A stretch of 34,624 nucleotides of DNA from Verrucomicrobiota bacterium (GTDB lineage: Bacteria > Verrucomicrobiota > Verrucomicrobiia > CAIQCK01), in NCBI GenBank assembly GCA_026397915.1, contig JAPLTX010000043.1, forward strand, positions 1 through 34,624, in the 5' to 3' direction. The notes below the pieces were generated by a model. That model was given only the letters and a program-made list of their open reading frames with translations. It had not been told where the DNA came from and did no database searches. This document shows positions 17,144 to 24,142 of the stretch, piece after piece (the stretch's first letter is position 1; every line of letters starts with the position of its first letter). The position numbers were made by a program, and so were the translations under genes.

Positions 17144-17773
17144 ATGCCTCAGCTCCGCGTATTGCTCGCATTCTGTAAAGCCCCCGACCATTCCCTCGTG
17201 AATGCCGCCAGCGGCGTCATCGAAAACATGACGGACAATGCCGCCTTTCCAAACCCGCCCGTCACGATGGCCGCTTTGACGACCGCGCGCGACGAATTCA
17301 GCCGTGCCATCGCCGCCCAGACGATGGGAGGCACATTGGCCACGGCCGAGAAGAAGGAGAAGCGCGCCGTCCTCGTCAGTCTCCTGCGCCAGCTCGCCGC
17401 CTATGTGCAGCAGGTGAGCAACAATCATCTGCCAACGCTCCTCACCAGCGGCTTCCACGCCGCCAGCAACAACAGCGCGCAAACGCAGTTGGAGAAGCCC
17501 ATCGTTATGGGTCTCCTCAACGGCAACAGTGGCGAGATCATCGCCCGCGTGAAGGCCGTGGCCAACGCGCGTTGTTACGAGTCGCGAGTCGCCCTTGTTG
17601 CCGCCGGCGGCGCTCTCGGCCCGTGGCAAAGCGGCGGTCATTCCACCACCTCCCGCTCAGTCCGGATCAACGGACTGACTCCCGGCGGCATGTATGAGAT
17701 TCAAATCCGCGCCATTGGCGGCAGCACCGGCACCAGCGACTGGAGCGACGTCAAGCAACACAGGAGTCTGTGA
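17144..17773 (+). CDS. Fibronectin type III-like domain protein downstream of array 1
   Basis: 209 residues without signal peptide. Residues 1-110 form a helical region with regular Ala/Leu spacing (NAASGVIENMTDNAAF, ALTTARDEFSRAIAAQ, AVLVSLLRQLAAYVQQ). The C-terminal 80 residues look like one FnIII module: ARCYESRVALVA, GPWQSGGHSTTSRSVRINGLTPGGMYEIQIRAIGGSTGTSDWSD, with the L-T-P-G-x-x-Y-x-x-x-V/I-R-A motif. AAAGGA lies 11 nt before the ATG. The stop of the heptad ORF is 8 bp upstream, so they probably share a transcript. Function unknown; FnIII modules usually mediate binding. Confidence 0.75.
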   Translation: MPQLRVLLAFCKAPDHSLVNAASGVIENMTDNAAFPNPPVTMAALTTARDEFSRAIAAQTMGGTLATAEKKEKRAVLVSLLRQLAAYVQQVSNNHLPTLLTSGFHAASNNSAQTQLEKPIVMGLLNGNSGEIIARVKAVANARCYESRVALVAAGGALGPWQSGGHSTTSRSVRINGLTPGGMYEIQIRAIGGSTGTSDWSDVKQHRSL

Positions 17774-17807
17774 GTTGGCAGAAGAGCAAGAGCCACCACC
17801 TTGGTGA

Positions 17808-18605
17808 ATGATATGGTCACATTTCAAAGTTCTGCCTTACTGTAACGGTATGAAATGCCGGCTTACAGGTATCGATGGACCTATGGTCGAAGCCCACATA
17901 ATACCTCGAAGTTTCTACCGCCTTGAGAGCCAAAATCCTAAACCACTGATGATTCTACAGAGTGAGGTTAAGCACTACCCGAAGCGATCTCCAACTGGTA
18001 TCTACGATTCGACGATTCTTTCGTTGGAGGGTGAAAGGCTGCTTTCGCCTTTGGATGATCATGCATGTGCAGTGCTTCTCGATGGTATCGGGAAGAGGAT
18101 TCCGCTTGATGAATCCAAATCACCAGTTGGATACATTTTGAATGATTACGACTACCGAAAGACGAAACTGTTCTTCATTTCGTTGCTATGGCGAGCATCG
18201 GTTGCTTCTCATCCTTTTTTTCAAAATGTGGATCTAGGAAGTGTGTATGAAGAAAGAGCGCGCCAACATATCTTGAGCGGCGATCCTGGCGGTCCAGAAG
18301 ATTTTGCCGTGGTGGTTGTTGCGTTTGAAGACATAATCGATTCCGGATTCGTAGTATTGGATCCGATTAGAACAAGGTTTGATGGCCTCAATTACTATTT
18401 GTTCTATCTCAATCACGTGCTCGCTTATATCAAGGTGGATAAACGCCCATCTGGTTCCTTCAGTGAAGCGGTTATGCGTCCCGATAAGCCGCTCTTAATC
18501 GTCAACCGAGGAAAGATCAGGGAAAGCAAAGAATATTCGGTTATGAGGAGCATGGCCTTGAAAAATCATGATTTCCTGCCCGAGTGGTGGAAAGAACCGA
18601 AGTAG
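17808..18605 (+). CDS. Degenerate HNH-like protein, probably transferred
   Basis: 265 residues, function not known. Near the N-terminus CRLTGIDGPMVEAHIIPRSFY resembles the C-x-x-C...H-I-I-P start of HNH-type nuclease relatives. Here only one cysteine of the first knuckle is kept, and the second CxxC expected around residue 85 is replaced by LLSPLDDHACAVL. Zinc binding and nuclease activity are therefore doubtful. The rest is a mixed fold with no membrane span. AT-rich composition contrasts with neighbours and suggests horizontal acquisition. The start could be Met1 (17808) or the ATG at 17850. A toxin or defence-related role is possible but unsupported. Confidence 0.6.
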   Translation: MIWSHFKVLPYCNGMKCRLTGIDGPMVEAHIIPRSFYRLESQNPKPLMILQSEVKHYPKRSPTGIYDSTILSLEGERLLSPLDDHACAVLLDGIGKRIPLDESKSPVGYILNDYDYRKTKLFFISLLWRASVASHPFFQNVDLGSVYEERARQHILSGDPGGPEDFAVVVVAFEDIIDSGFVVLDPIRTRFDGLNYYLFYLNHVLAYIKVDKRPSGSFSEAVMRPDKPLLIVNRGKIRESKEYSVMRSMALKNHDFLPEWWKEPK

Positions 18606-18630
18606 TTTTTCAGAAATAAGCGGCAAAGAT

Positions 18631-18655
18631 GTCGTGGAAGCTTTTGAAGAGGCGG
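18631..18655 (-). pseudogene. Remnant of glycosyltransferase 3' end (copy A)
   Basis: On the minus strand this encodes RLFKSFHD, identical to part of the DPM1-like glycosyltransferase at 21165-21899. The DNA match GTCGTGGAAGCT-TTGAAGAG is nearly exact to 21231-21251. Flanks diverge at once. It looks like a scrap of a duplicated GT gene, or a dispersed repeat that includes that sequence. Confidence 0.4.
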
Positions 18656-18733
18656 TGGCAGGCGCGGCTTGAAAAGTTCTGGACGGGGCAGGGGGCAGAG
18701 TTCAAAGTCCGCCGTGTCGCCTTATAAGACGTC

Positions 18734-18750
18734 TATTAGGAAACCTAATA
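18734..18750. promoter_or_regulatory. 7-bp dyad upstream of the sialidase-like gene
   Basis: TATTAGG and CCTAATA flank AAA about 50 bp before the sialidase-like start. It could be an operator. No promoter boxes could be assigned. Confidence 0.3.
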
Positions 18751-18798
18751 ACTGTCAGGCGTCGCTACGCGTGGTCACCAACATAAACATTCTTCTCA

Positions 18799-19884
18799 AT
18801 GAACAAAACCCTAGTCCTGTTACTCGCCGTTTCTGCGACACTGCCCGCACAGGAGATCCTACTCCAACCCCGTGTTGTGCAGGAGGCGCGCGGCTACAAC
18901 TCGTGGCCGATGATCCAGGCCATCGGAGAGAAGCTGGTCTGCGTTTACAGCCGGGGCACGGGGCATACGATTGGTGAAGACGCCCGCGGCGTTTACGCGC
19001 GCACTTCCACGGACGGGGGAAAGACGTGGACGCCGGAGACGCTCGTCGCGAACACGCCGGGCTACTGCGATGTCGAAGTCGGGAAAGGGCTGGATTCCAC
19101 GGGGGCGATGCTCCTCTGGGTGCGTCGAGTTGGAAAAGAGTGGCACCACGACCTCTACCGCACCACGGATGGCGTGACGTTCACCCTCGTAGCGACGCCG
19201 AAGCTCGCCGTGAGACCCATGCAGATCACCGACGTTTTTTCGGTTCCCACGGTCGGGCTCATGGCGCTGTGGTTCGCCGGAGACTATGGGGATAAGCCGA
19301 CGAACGCGTGGGGCACCATGATCAGCAGTGACAACGGTGCCACTTGGGTCCAGACCCCCATCGAATCCGGGCTGACCAAAGCGCAGTGGCCGACGGAGCC
19401 TGCCGCAGTTTATCTCGGCGATGGCAGGATTCTCGCCATCGGACGGACCGAGGTGAAAGGCGCTCAATTCCAACTGACCTCGACTGACTACGGCAAGACG
19501 TGGATGCGCGCGCCAACCAACATCGGCGATGTCATGGCCTCCACACCGAGCCTGATCCTCGACGCCAAAACCGGGCTGCTGAGCCACTATTACTTTCATC
19601 GTGGCGCGGGTGTGCTTCGGCGTCGGGTCGTCAATCCAGAGCGCGTGTTCAGCCACCCGCTCAACTGGCCGGCTTCCGAACCGGTCGCAGAGGGGAGCAA
19701 GATCCCGTTCGATGCAGGCAACGCCAACGCCACCGCGATCGGCGACACGCACTACGTTTCCTTTTACTCCGGCAAGGCTCCTGACACGGGCGTCCTGGTC
19801 TCGGTGCTCCCGGCGCCGACTGCTGGTAATTCGCCTCGCAGCCCCTCGCGTCCCGGAGAGCCACTGAAGCTTCAAAAACCATGA
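18799..19884 (+). CDS. Secreted sialidase-like protein (BNR/Asp-box beta-propeller)
   Basis: 361 residues. A Sec signal peptide (MNKTLVLLLAVSATLPAQ) is followed by a six-bladed-propeller-like sequence. Asp-box motifs S-x-D-x-G-x-x-W occur as STDGGKTW, SSDNGATW and STDYGKTW. Members of the family include exo-alpha-sialidases and glycan-binding propellers. Catalytic residues (Arg triad, Tyr, Asp) were not assigned, so activity is unproven. The C-terminal tail after about residue 335 (SVLPAPTAGNSPRSPSRPG) is Pro/Ser-rich and unlike the domain. The stop lies 7 bp before an attC-like site, so this gene could be a cassette cargo, though no attC is seen before it. Confidence 0.8.
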   Translation: MNKTLVLLLAVSATLPAQEILLQPRVVQEARGYNSWPMIQAIGEKLVCVYSRGTGHTIGEDARGVYARTSTDGGKTWTPETLVANTPGYCDVEVGKGLDSTGAMLLWVRRVGKEWHHDLYRTTDGVTFTLVATPKLAVRPMQITDVFSVPTVGLMALWFAGDYGDKPTNAWGTMISSDNGATWVQTPIESGLTKAQWPTEPAAVYLGDGRILAIGRTEVKGAQFQLTSTDYGKTWMRAPTNIGDVMASTPSLILDAKTGLLSHYYFHRGAGVLRRRVVNPERVFSHPLNWPASEPVAEGSKIPFDAGNANATAIGDTHYVSFYSGKAPDTGVLVSVLPAPTAGNSPRSPSRPGEPLKLQKP

Positions 19885-19891
19885 CTGCAAC

Positions 19892-19984
19892 GCCTGACCA
19901 TGCGCTCCAGCGAACCCGGCGTGAGCGTCGCGGTTGCATTCCACGTGTCTCGCGGGCCGGGTCGCTGAGTTTGGGGCGTTAGAC
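19892..19984 (+). other. Integron attC-like recombination site
   Basis: A 93-bp imperfect inverted repeat with the layout of an attC site. R''-like GCCTGAC (19892-19898) and R' GTTAGAC (19978-19984, a GTTRRRY core) lie at the ends. Inner arms CTCCAGCGAACCCGGC and GCCGGGTCGCTGAG pair with two unpaired bases on the left arm, as attC extrahelical bases do. The centre is variable. The next gene's ATG is 20 bp past the core. No integrase gene is present. Confidence 0.75.
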
Positions 19985-20004
19985 GGCATGACGCGCGAAA
20001 ACCA

Positions 20005-20379
20005 ATGAGCGAACTACAACATTTCGAAGTTGTGGGCGACCACGCCGAATTTCGGCCAAGTGGTCAGGTTTCACTAGATCAGATGGCGCAGTTGGTAGCG
20101 TCGGCGATTGCTCTTGCGCGTGAGCAGCACGTTAGAAAGCTTTTGGCGGTCACGTGCGGACTTACAGGCTTCAAATCACCAGACACTTTCGATCGCTACT
20201 ATTTCATTCATAAGTGGGCGGAGGCTTCAGACCATGGCGTGCGCGTCGCACTGGTGGCCCTCCCAGAGATGATTGATCCTCAGAAGTTTGGCGTCCTCGT
20301 GGCCAGCAACATTGGCTTTATCGCGGACATCTTTGCATCGGAAGCCGAAGCACTAGCTTGGCTTCAGAGCGCAGAGTGA
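20005..20379 (+). CDS. STAS/SpoIIAA-like small protein, cassette-borne
   Basis: 124 residues, no signal or membrane span. The pattern SGQVSLDQMAQLV, LLAVTCGLTGF, FDRYYFIHKWAEASDHGVRVALVA, EMIDPQKFGVLVASN and ending SEAEALAWLQ matches a small STAS/SpoIIAA-like family often seen in environmental bacteria and in integron cassettes. It could act as a phosphorylation-independent switch or scaffold, which is unproven. It begins 20 bp after the attC core, and a partial second attC starts 18 bp after its stop, so the ORF fits a single gene cassette. No promoter of its own is evident. Confidence 0.75.
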   Translation: MSELQHFEVVGDHAEFRPSGQVSLDQMAQLVASAIALAREQHVRKLLAVTCGLTGFKSPDTFDRYYFIHKWAEASDHGVRVALVALPEMIDPQKFGVLVASNIGFIADIFASEAEALAWLQSAE

Positions 20380-20396
20380 GATGGCCATGACTAAGG

Positions 20397-20424
20397 TGCT
20401 AACCCATGCGCTCCAACGGACGGC
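20397..20424 (+). other. Left half of a second attC site, right half lost
   Basis: TGCTAAC followed by CCATGCGCTCCAACGGACGG parallels the left arm of the upstream attC (ATGCGCTCCAGCGA). No matching right arm or GTTRRRY core follows. Instead the sequence runs into a glycosyltransferase-gene remnant, apparently joined within CGGACGGC, which both share. Confidence 0.5.
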
Positions 20425-20456
20425 GGGGAGGTCGTGGAAGCTTTTTGAAGAGGCGG
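20413..20456 (-). pseudogene. Remnant of glycosyltransferase 3' end (copy B), frameshifted
   Basis: On the minus strand it reads RLFK in one frame and SFHDLPAVRW in the next because of one extra T at 20441-20445. It corresponds to RLFKSFHDLLAVRW of the glycosyltransferase at 21165-21899. About 35 of 45 bases match the functional gene. It overlaps the truncated attC. Confidence 0.5.
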
Positions 20457-20556
20457 CGGCATCGGCTATGGTGGCTGGCGTGACGCAGTCCAGCACTTGA
20501 GTCTGTGAGGGGAAACGAAGAAGCAAATTGCCTGAAATGAGAACGGCATCACAAGC

Positions 20557-20650
20557 GTTGTAGTGTCGGCCGTCTCGGCCGAAATACCGGGCTGCGCTGA
20601 GGATGGGTGGGGCAATCAATGTTGTCGGCCGAGACGGCCGACACTACAAC
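20557..20650. repeat. Perfect 26-bp inverted repeat (CGGCCGTCTCGGCCG family)
   Basis: The arm 20557-20582 (beginning GTTGTAGTGTCGGCCGTC) and the arm 20625-20650 are exact reverse complements around a 42-base centre. Each arm itself contains the near-palindrome TCGGCCGTCTCGGCCGA. A half-size relative is at 14242-14269. No gene lies in 20380-20705; this element, the attC half and the GT remnant fill it. Confidence 0.8.
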
Positions 20651-20705
20651 AACGCGAACCATGAGTGCTGCACCAACTTGAAGTGGACTCTGCAAAACTG
20701 TGCGA

Positions 20706-21140
20706 TTAGTGCGACGCTGTCGCATCCGGCTCTTTGCCGGCCAGCAGGCGGTCGGTGAGCGCCTGGAGGTATTCGGCGTTCAGAGGTTTGTGCAGAAACG
20801 CTCGCGCGCCGGAACTGGACATGATCTCGGACTTGTCGTCGAAAGAAAACCCGCTCATGAGGACGATCTGGATGTCGGGCTGTATGTGGCGCAGTCTTTG
20901 CGAGACCACAACCCCGTTTATGTCGTCCATGAAATAATCCACGAACGCCAGGTCGAACGTGCGGTTCGCGGCCAACTCCAACGCAAGGGAACCGCGCGAT
21001 GCTACAGCAATGGAATACTGGCCGGGGCGAAGCAAGTGCGGAAAGACATCGAGGATGTCCGTGTCATCGTCCACGATGAGGATTCGGGCGGCGGCGGGAG
21101 TTTGCGGCGGTTGCTCGTGGGTTTTGGCATGTGGCTTCAT
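20706..21140 (-). CDS. Single-domain response regulator
   Basis: 144 residues. The N-terminal 18 residues are polar (HAKTHEQPPQTPAAA), followed by one REC domain: acidic pocket DDD (24-26), phospho-acceptor Asp68 (LAFVDYFMDD), Ser96 (VLMSG) and Lys118 (LHKPLN). There is no output domain and no adjacent kinase. It is followed upstream on the same strand by the glycosyltransferase, with 24 bp between that gene's stop and this start, so it may be cotranscribed with it. The target is unknown. Confidence 0.88.
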   Translation of the reverse strand: MKPHAKTHEQPPQTPAAARILIVDDDTDILDVFPHLLRPGQYSIAVASRGSLALELAANRTFDLAFVDYFMDDINGVVVSQRLRHIQPDIQIVLMSGFSFDDKSEIMSSSGARAFLHKPLNAEYLQALTDRLLAGKEPDATASH

Positions 21141-21164
21141 CCGACTCCCTGATTGTGGCGGCGG

Positions 21165-21899
21165 TCAGTTGATGCGCTCGCCAACGCGGTAGTTGAGGAC
21201 ACGCTTCTTCATCCAGCGGACGGCCAGCAGGTCGTGGAAGCTCTTGAAGAGACGGTTCCAGACGCCGTATTTGCTCTCGCCGGCCAGACGCGGGTTGTTG
21301 GTTACGGGGATCTCGGTGACGGTGTAGCCCTCCATCTTGAAGAGGGTGGGCAGGAAGCGGTGCATGCCGCGGTAGAGCTTGACCTTGTCTATGCACTCAC
21401 GCTTGAAGGCGCGGTAGGTGCAGCCGGCGTCGGTGATGTTCTCCTCGCTGAGCTTGTTGCGAACCCAGTTGGCGACGCGGGAGGATGCGATGCGAATCCA
21501 ATTGTCGCCTTCGCCGCGGCTGGCGACGCGGGTGCCGCAAACGACGTCGTAAGTCTTCAGCGCCTCAAGGAAGCCGGGCAGATCACGCGGGTCGTTCTGG
21601 AGATCGGCGTCAATGGTGACGATATATTGGCCGCGCGCGGCACGCATGCCGGCCTCGCTGGCAGCCGTCTCGCCGCAGTTGAACTCAAACCGCTGAACGC
21701 GGATGCGCGTGTCGGCGGCGGCGAGTTGCTTCATGATCTCCCACGAACGGTCCTTGCTCCCGTCGTCGGTGAGGACGACCTCGTAGGTGACGCCGACGGT
21801 CTTCATCGCCTCGCGGATGGCTTCCGTGAGGGGGCGAAGATTATCCTCCTCGTTATAGACGGGAACGACGAGGGAGAGAATGGGGCGTTCGTCAGTCAT
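21165..21899 (-). CDS. GT2 glycosyltransferase, dolichol-phosphate mannosyltransferase-like
   Basis: 244 residues, GT-A fold. The motifs are LSLVVPVYNEEDNL at the start, a nucleotide-sugar Asp in EVVLTDDGSKD, IDADLQNDP (the DxD-type metal site) and the acceptor region DAGCTYRAFKR. It matches DPM1-like enzymes that move a sugar from NDP-sugar to polyprenyl phosphate on the cytoplasmic face. The C-terminal membrane pair of ArnC-type proteins is absent. It follows the DegT-type aminotransferase gene on the same strand across an 83-bp repeat-filled spacer, which suggests a glycan-modification pair. Donor and acceptor are unknown. Confidence 0.9.
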   Translation of the reverse strand: MTDERPILSLVVPVYNEEDNLRPLTEAIREAMKTVGVTYEVVLTDDGSKDRSWEIMKQLAAADTRIRVQRFEFNCGETAASEAGMRAARGQYIVTIDADLQNDPRDLPGFLEALKTYDVVCGTRVASRGEGDNWIRIASSRVANWVRNKLSEENITDAGCTYRAFKRECIDKVKLYRGMHRFLPTLFKMEGYTVTEIPVTNNPRLAGESKYGVWNRLFKSFHDLLAVRWMKKRVLNYRVGERIN

Positions 21900-21908
21900 G
21901 GGAGTGGA

Positions 21909-21972
21909 AGCTATCAGTTGTCAGCTCTCAGTTTTCAGCCGGCTGATAGCCGATAGCTGATAGCTGACAGCT
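21909..21972. repeat. AGCTATCAG/CTGATAGCT repeat cluster in operon spacer
   Basis: AGCTATCAGTTGTCAGCT is followed by inverted copies CTGATAGC, GATAGCTGATAGCTGACAGCT. Together they can fold as a hairpin and match the motif at 1441-1472. It sits between the DegT stop and the glycosyltransferase start. Confidence 0.6.
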
Positions 21973-21982
21973 CTTTCCTTGC

Positions 21983-23083
21983 TCAGACTTTCAAAAACTC
22001 CTTGATGCAATCGCACGTGAACGTGACTTGCTCCGGCGTGATCTCGCCGTAGATCGGCAGCGAGAGGATGCGGCCCACGACAAACTCGGTCATCGGCAAC
22101 GACGGGATGTTCTTGTAGAGCGCCTGAATGGCCGGCTGCTGGTGGCAGGCGATGGGGTAGTGGATGCCGGTGGAGACGCCCTTCTCGGCGAGGAACTTCG
22201 CCAGCTTGTCGCGGTCGTTCACCTGGATGACGAACATGTGATAGACCGGCTCGCAGCCCGGACGTTCCGGCGGCAGGACGATGCCTTTGATGCCGCTGAG
22301 CAGCTTGCGATAGAGCGCCACGGCGTCGCGTCGGCCTTGGTTGAGCCGGTCGAGTTCGCGCAACTGGATGCGGCCGATGGCGGCGTTGATCTCGTTAAAG
22401 CGCAGGTTGAAGCCGATCATGTCGTTGGTGAACTTGTCGCGCTTGCCGTGGTTGCGGAGCTTGCGGACAATGTTGGCCAGTTCGTCGTCGTTGGTCGTGA
22501 TCGCGCCGCCGTCACCGAAGACGGTCAGGTTTTTCGACGGGAAGAACGAGAAGCCCGCTGCCATCGTCATCGAACCGACGCGAGCGCCTTTGTATTTCGC
22601 GCCTTGGGCCTGAGCGCAATCCTCGATGATCCAGAGGTTGTTCGCGGCGGCGAGCGCCTTGATGCGGTCCATATTGCAAGGGTGGCCGTAGATGTGGACC
22701 GGCAGGATGCCGACGGTCTTCTTGGTGATCGCCTTCTCGATGAGCGCGGGATCGGCTGTGTAGGTGTCGTCAATGTCCACAAACTTCACCACGGCGCCGT
22801 GGTGAATGAACGGCTCGCAGCTCGGGAACGCCGTGTGGCTGGGGATGATGATCTCGTCACCTTCCTTGAGCTTGCCGGTGCGCTTGAGCGCATAACAGAG
22901 CAGGAAGATAGCGGCGGTCCAGTTCACCGACAGCACGCAATGCTTCGCGCCGGTGTGGGCGGCCATCTCCTTTTCGAACGCCTCGGATTCCTTGCCGAGG
23001 ATAAAGTTGCCGCCGTCAATGACGCGCAACACCGCGTCTTTGATCTCCTGCGTAATATACGGTTTTGACAATGGTGTTTTCAT
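21983..23083 (-). CDS. DegT/DnrJ/EryC1/StrS sugar aminotransferase
   Basis: 366 residues from the ATG; a TTG four codons upstream is an alternative. This PLP-dependent fold-type I enzyme has the Schiff-base lysine in FFPSKNL (about Lys184). The PLP-ring Asp lies in IIEDCAQAQGA (about Asp155), and the start is KPYITQEIKDAVLRVIDGG. The family transaminates nucleotide-linked keto-sugars for surface glycans or antibiotics. Adjacency to a GT2 enzyme fits cell-envelope sugar synthesis. Some members are dehydratases or have regulatory roles, but the lysine is intact here. Confidence 0.92.
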   Translation of the reverse strand: MKTPLSKPYITQEIKDAVLRVIDGGNFILGKESEAFEKEMAAHTGAKHCVLSVNWTAAIFLLCYALKRTGKLKEGDEIIIPSHTAFPSCEPFIHHGAVVKFVDIDDTYTADPALIEKAITKKTVGILPVHIYGHPCNMDRIKALAAANNLWIIEDCAQAQGAKYKGARVGSMTMAAGFSFFPSKNLTVFGDGGAITTNDDELANIVRKLRNHGKRDKFTNDMIGFNLRFNEINAAIGRIQLRELDRLNQGRRDAVALYRKLLSGIKGIVLPPERPGCEPVYHMFVIQVNDRDKLAKFLAEKGVSTGIHYPIACHQQPAIQALYKNIPSLPMTEFVVGRILSLPIYGEITPEQVTFTCDCIKEFLKV

Positions 23084-23122
23084 CTTGGTTTGCAATTTCC
23101 GTTCCCATTTTCATATCGTGGC

Positions 23123-24118
23123 ATGACGATGATGCGCAACATCTTTCTCCTGCTGCTGCCAGTTTGTGCGTGGGCGGTGGATATCGGCCTGCCGACAGCC
23201 AACCACGCTCTTTACTCGCCGAGCGGTGAGCCGCAGTTCTTCCAAGGCACGGCCGGACACGACTGGCGCAGCGGCCAATACGGCTGCGTGCGCAGCGGCG
23301 GACAGCAGTTCCACGAAGGCATGGACATCCGTTGCCTGGAACGCGACCGGCGCGGCGAGCCGACGGACCGTGTCTTTGCGGTGGGGGATGGAGAAGTGGC
23401 TTACGCGGCGAAGAACGCAGGGCAGTCGAATTATGGACGCTATCTACTGGTGCGACACAACTGGGACGGCGTGGAGGTGTTTTCGCTCTACTCGCACCTT
23501 GGTGGATTTGTGCCGGGTCTGCGCGCGGGCCAACACGTGAAACGCGGCGATTGGATCGCGGTGCTGGGTTACTCCGGCACGCAGAAGATCCCGAGGGAGC
23601 GCGCGCACCTGCATTTCGAGATTTGCTTCCAACTCAACCGCAACTTCGCCGCGTGGTTTGCGCCCAAGCTTGCGAAGGGCGACCGCAACGATCACGCCAA
23701 CTACAACGGCATCAACTTGCAGGGAATCAATCCCGCGTCAATCTTCCTCGCCGCACGCGAGAATCCTGCGTTCAACTTTCGTGCTCACATCGAGGCGCAG
23801 CCCGTGGCGTTCACGGTGCTGTTTCCAGCGCGACGGCCGCCGTTGTCGTGGATGCGCGCGCAACAGTGGGGTGTCGTCAATGGCCCAGAGCCAAAACCGG
23901 TGACGGCGTATGAGGTGTGGTTCATGGCGGTAGGTGTGCCGACGTTTGTGCGGCCGAGGACGGACGTATCGGCCGCGCAGCCACAGGTGTTGTCAGTCAA
24001 CCAGCCTGTCGTGGACGCCTGTCCGGCGCGCCGCATAGTGGAACGCGACGCAAAGCGGCGCGCTTGGCAATTCACCAAACGCGGCGCGGAACTGATGGAG
24101 ATGTTGAGTTTCCAGTAG
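23123..24118 (+). CDS. M23-family (LytM-like) peptidase, exported
   Basis: 331 residues from the ATG at 23123; ATGs at 23129 and 23132 are equally possible. A signal peptide (MRNIFLLLLPVCAWA) is present. The M23 metallopeptidase core has the zinc ligands in FHEGMDI (H-x3-D) and HLHFE (H-x-H), and the third His in SLYSHLG. The enzyme would cut peptidoglycan cross-links or act as an activator in the periplasm. A C-terminal extension of about 130 residues has no recognised domain. It diverges from the DegT gene (39 bp between starts) and converges on ilvB. Confidence 0.9.
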   Translation: MTMMRNIFLLLLPVCAWAVDIGLPTANHALYSPSGEPQFFQGTAGHDWRSGQYGCVRSGGQQFHEGMDIRCLERDRRGEPTDRVFAVGDGEVAYAAKNAGQSNYGRYLLVRHNWDGVEVFSLYSHLGGFVPGLRAGQHVKRGDWIAVLGYSGTQKIPRERAHLHFEICFQLNRNFAAWFAPKLAKGDRNDHANYNGINLQGINPASIFLAARENPAFNFRAHIEAQPVAFTVLFPARRPPLSWMRAQQWGVVNGPEPKPVTAYEVWFMAVGVPTFVRPRTDVSAAQPQVLSVNQPVVDACPARRIVERDAKRRAWQFTKRGAELMEMLSFQ

Positions 24119-24142
24119 CCGCGTCAAAGAGCGACGCGACTA

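Noticed and set aside
16271..17641. 456-codon minus-strand frame across array 1
   Set aside because: Its openness comes from the palindromic 21-bp units plus antisense of the FnIII-like gene. It has no sensible start signal and mixes unrelated parts.
20557..20650. Insertion sequence with terminal inverted repeats
   Set aside because: Only 42 bases lie between the arms, with no transposase and no target-site duplication seen. It is better read as a REP-like palindrome.
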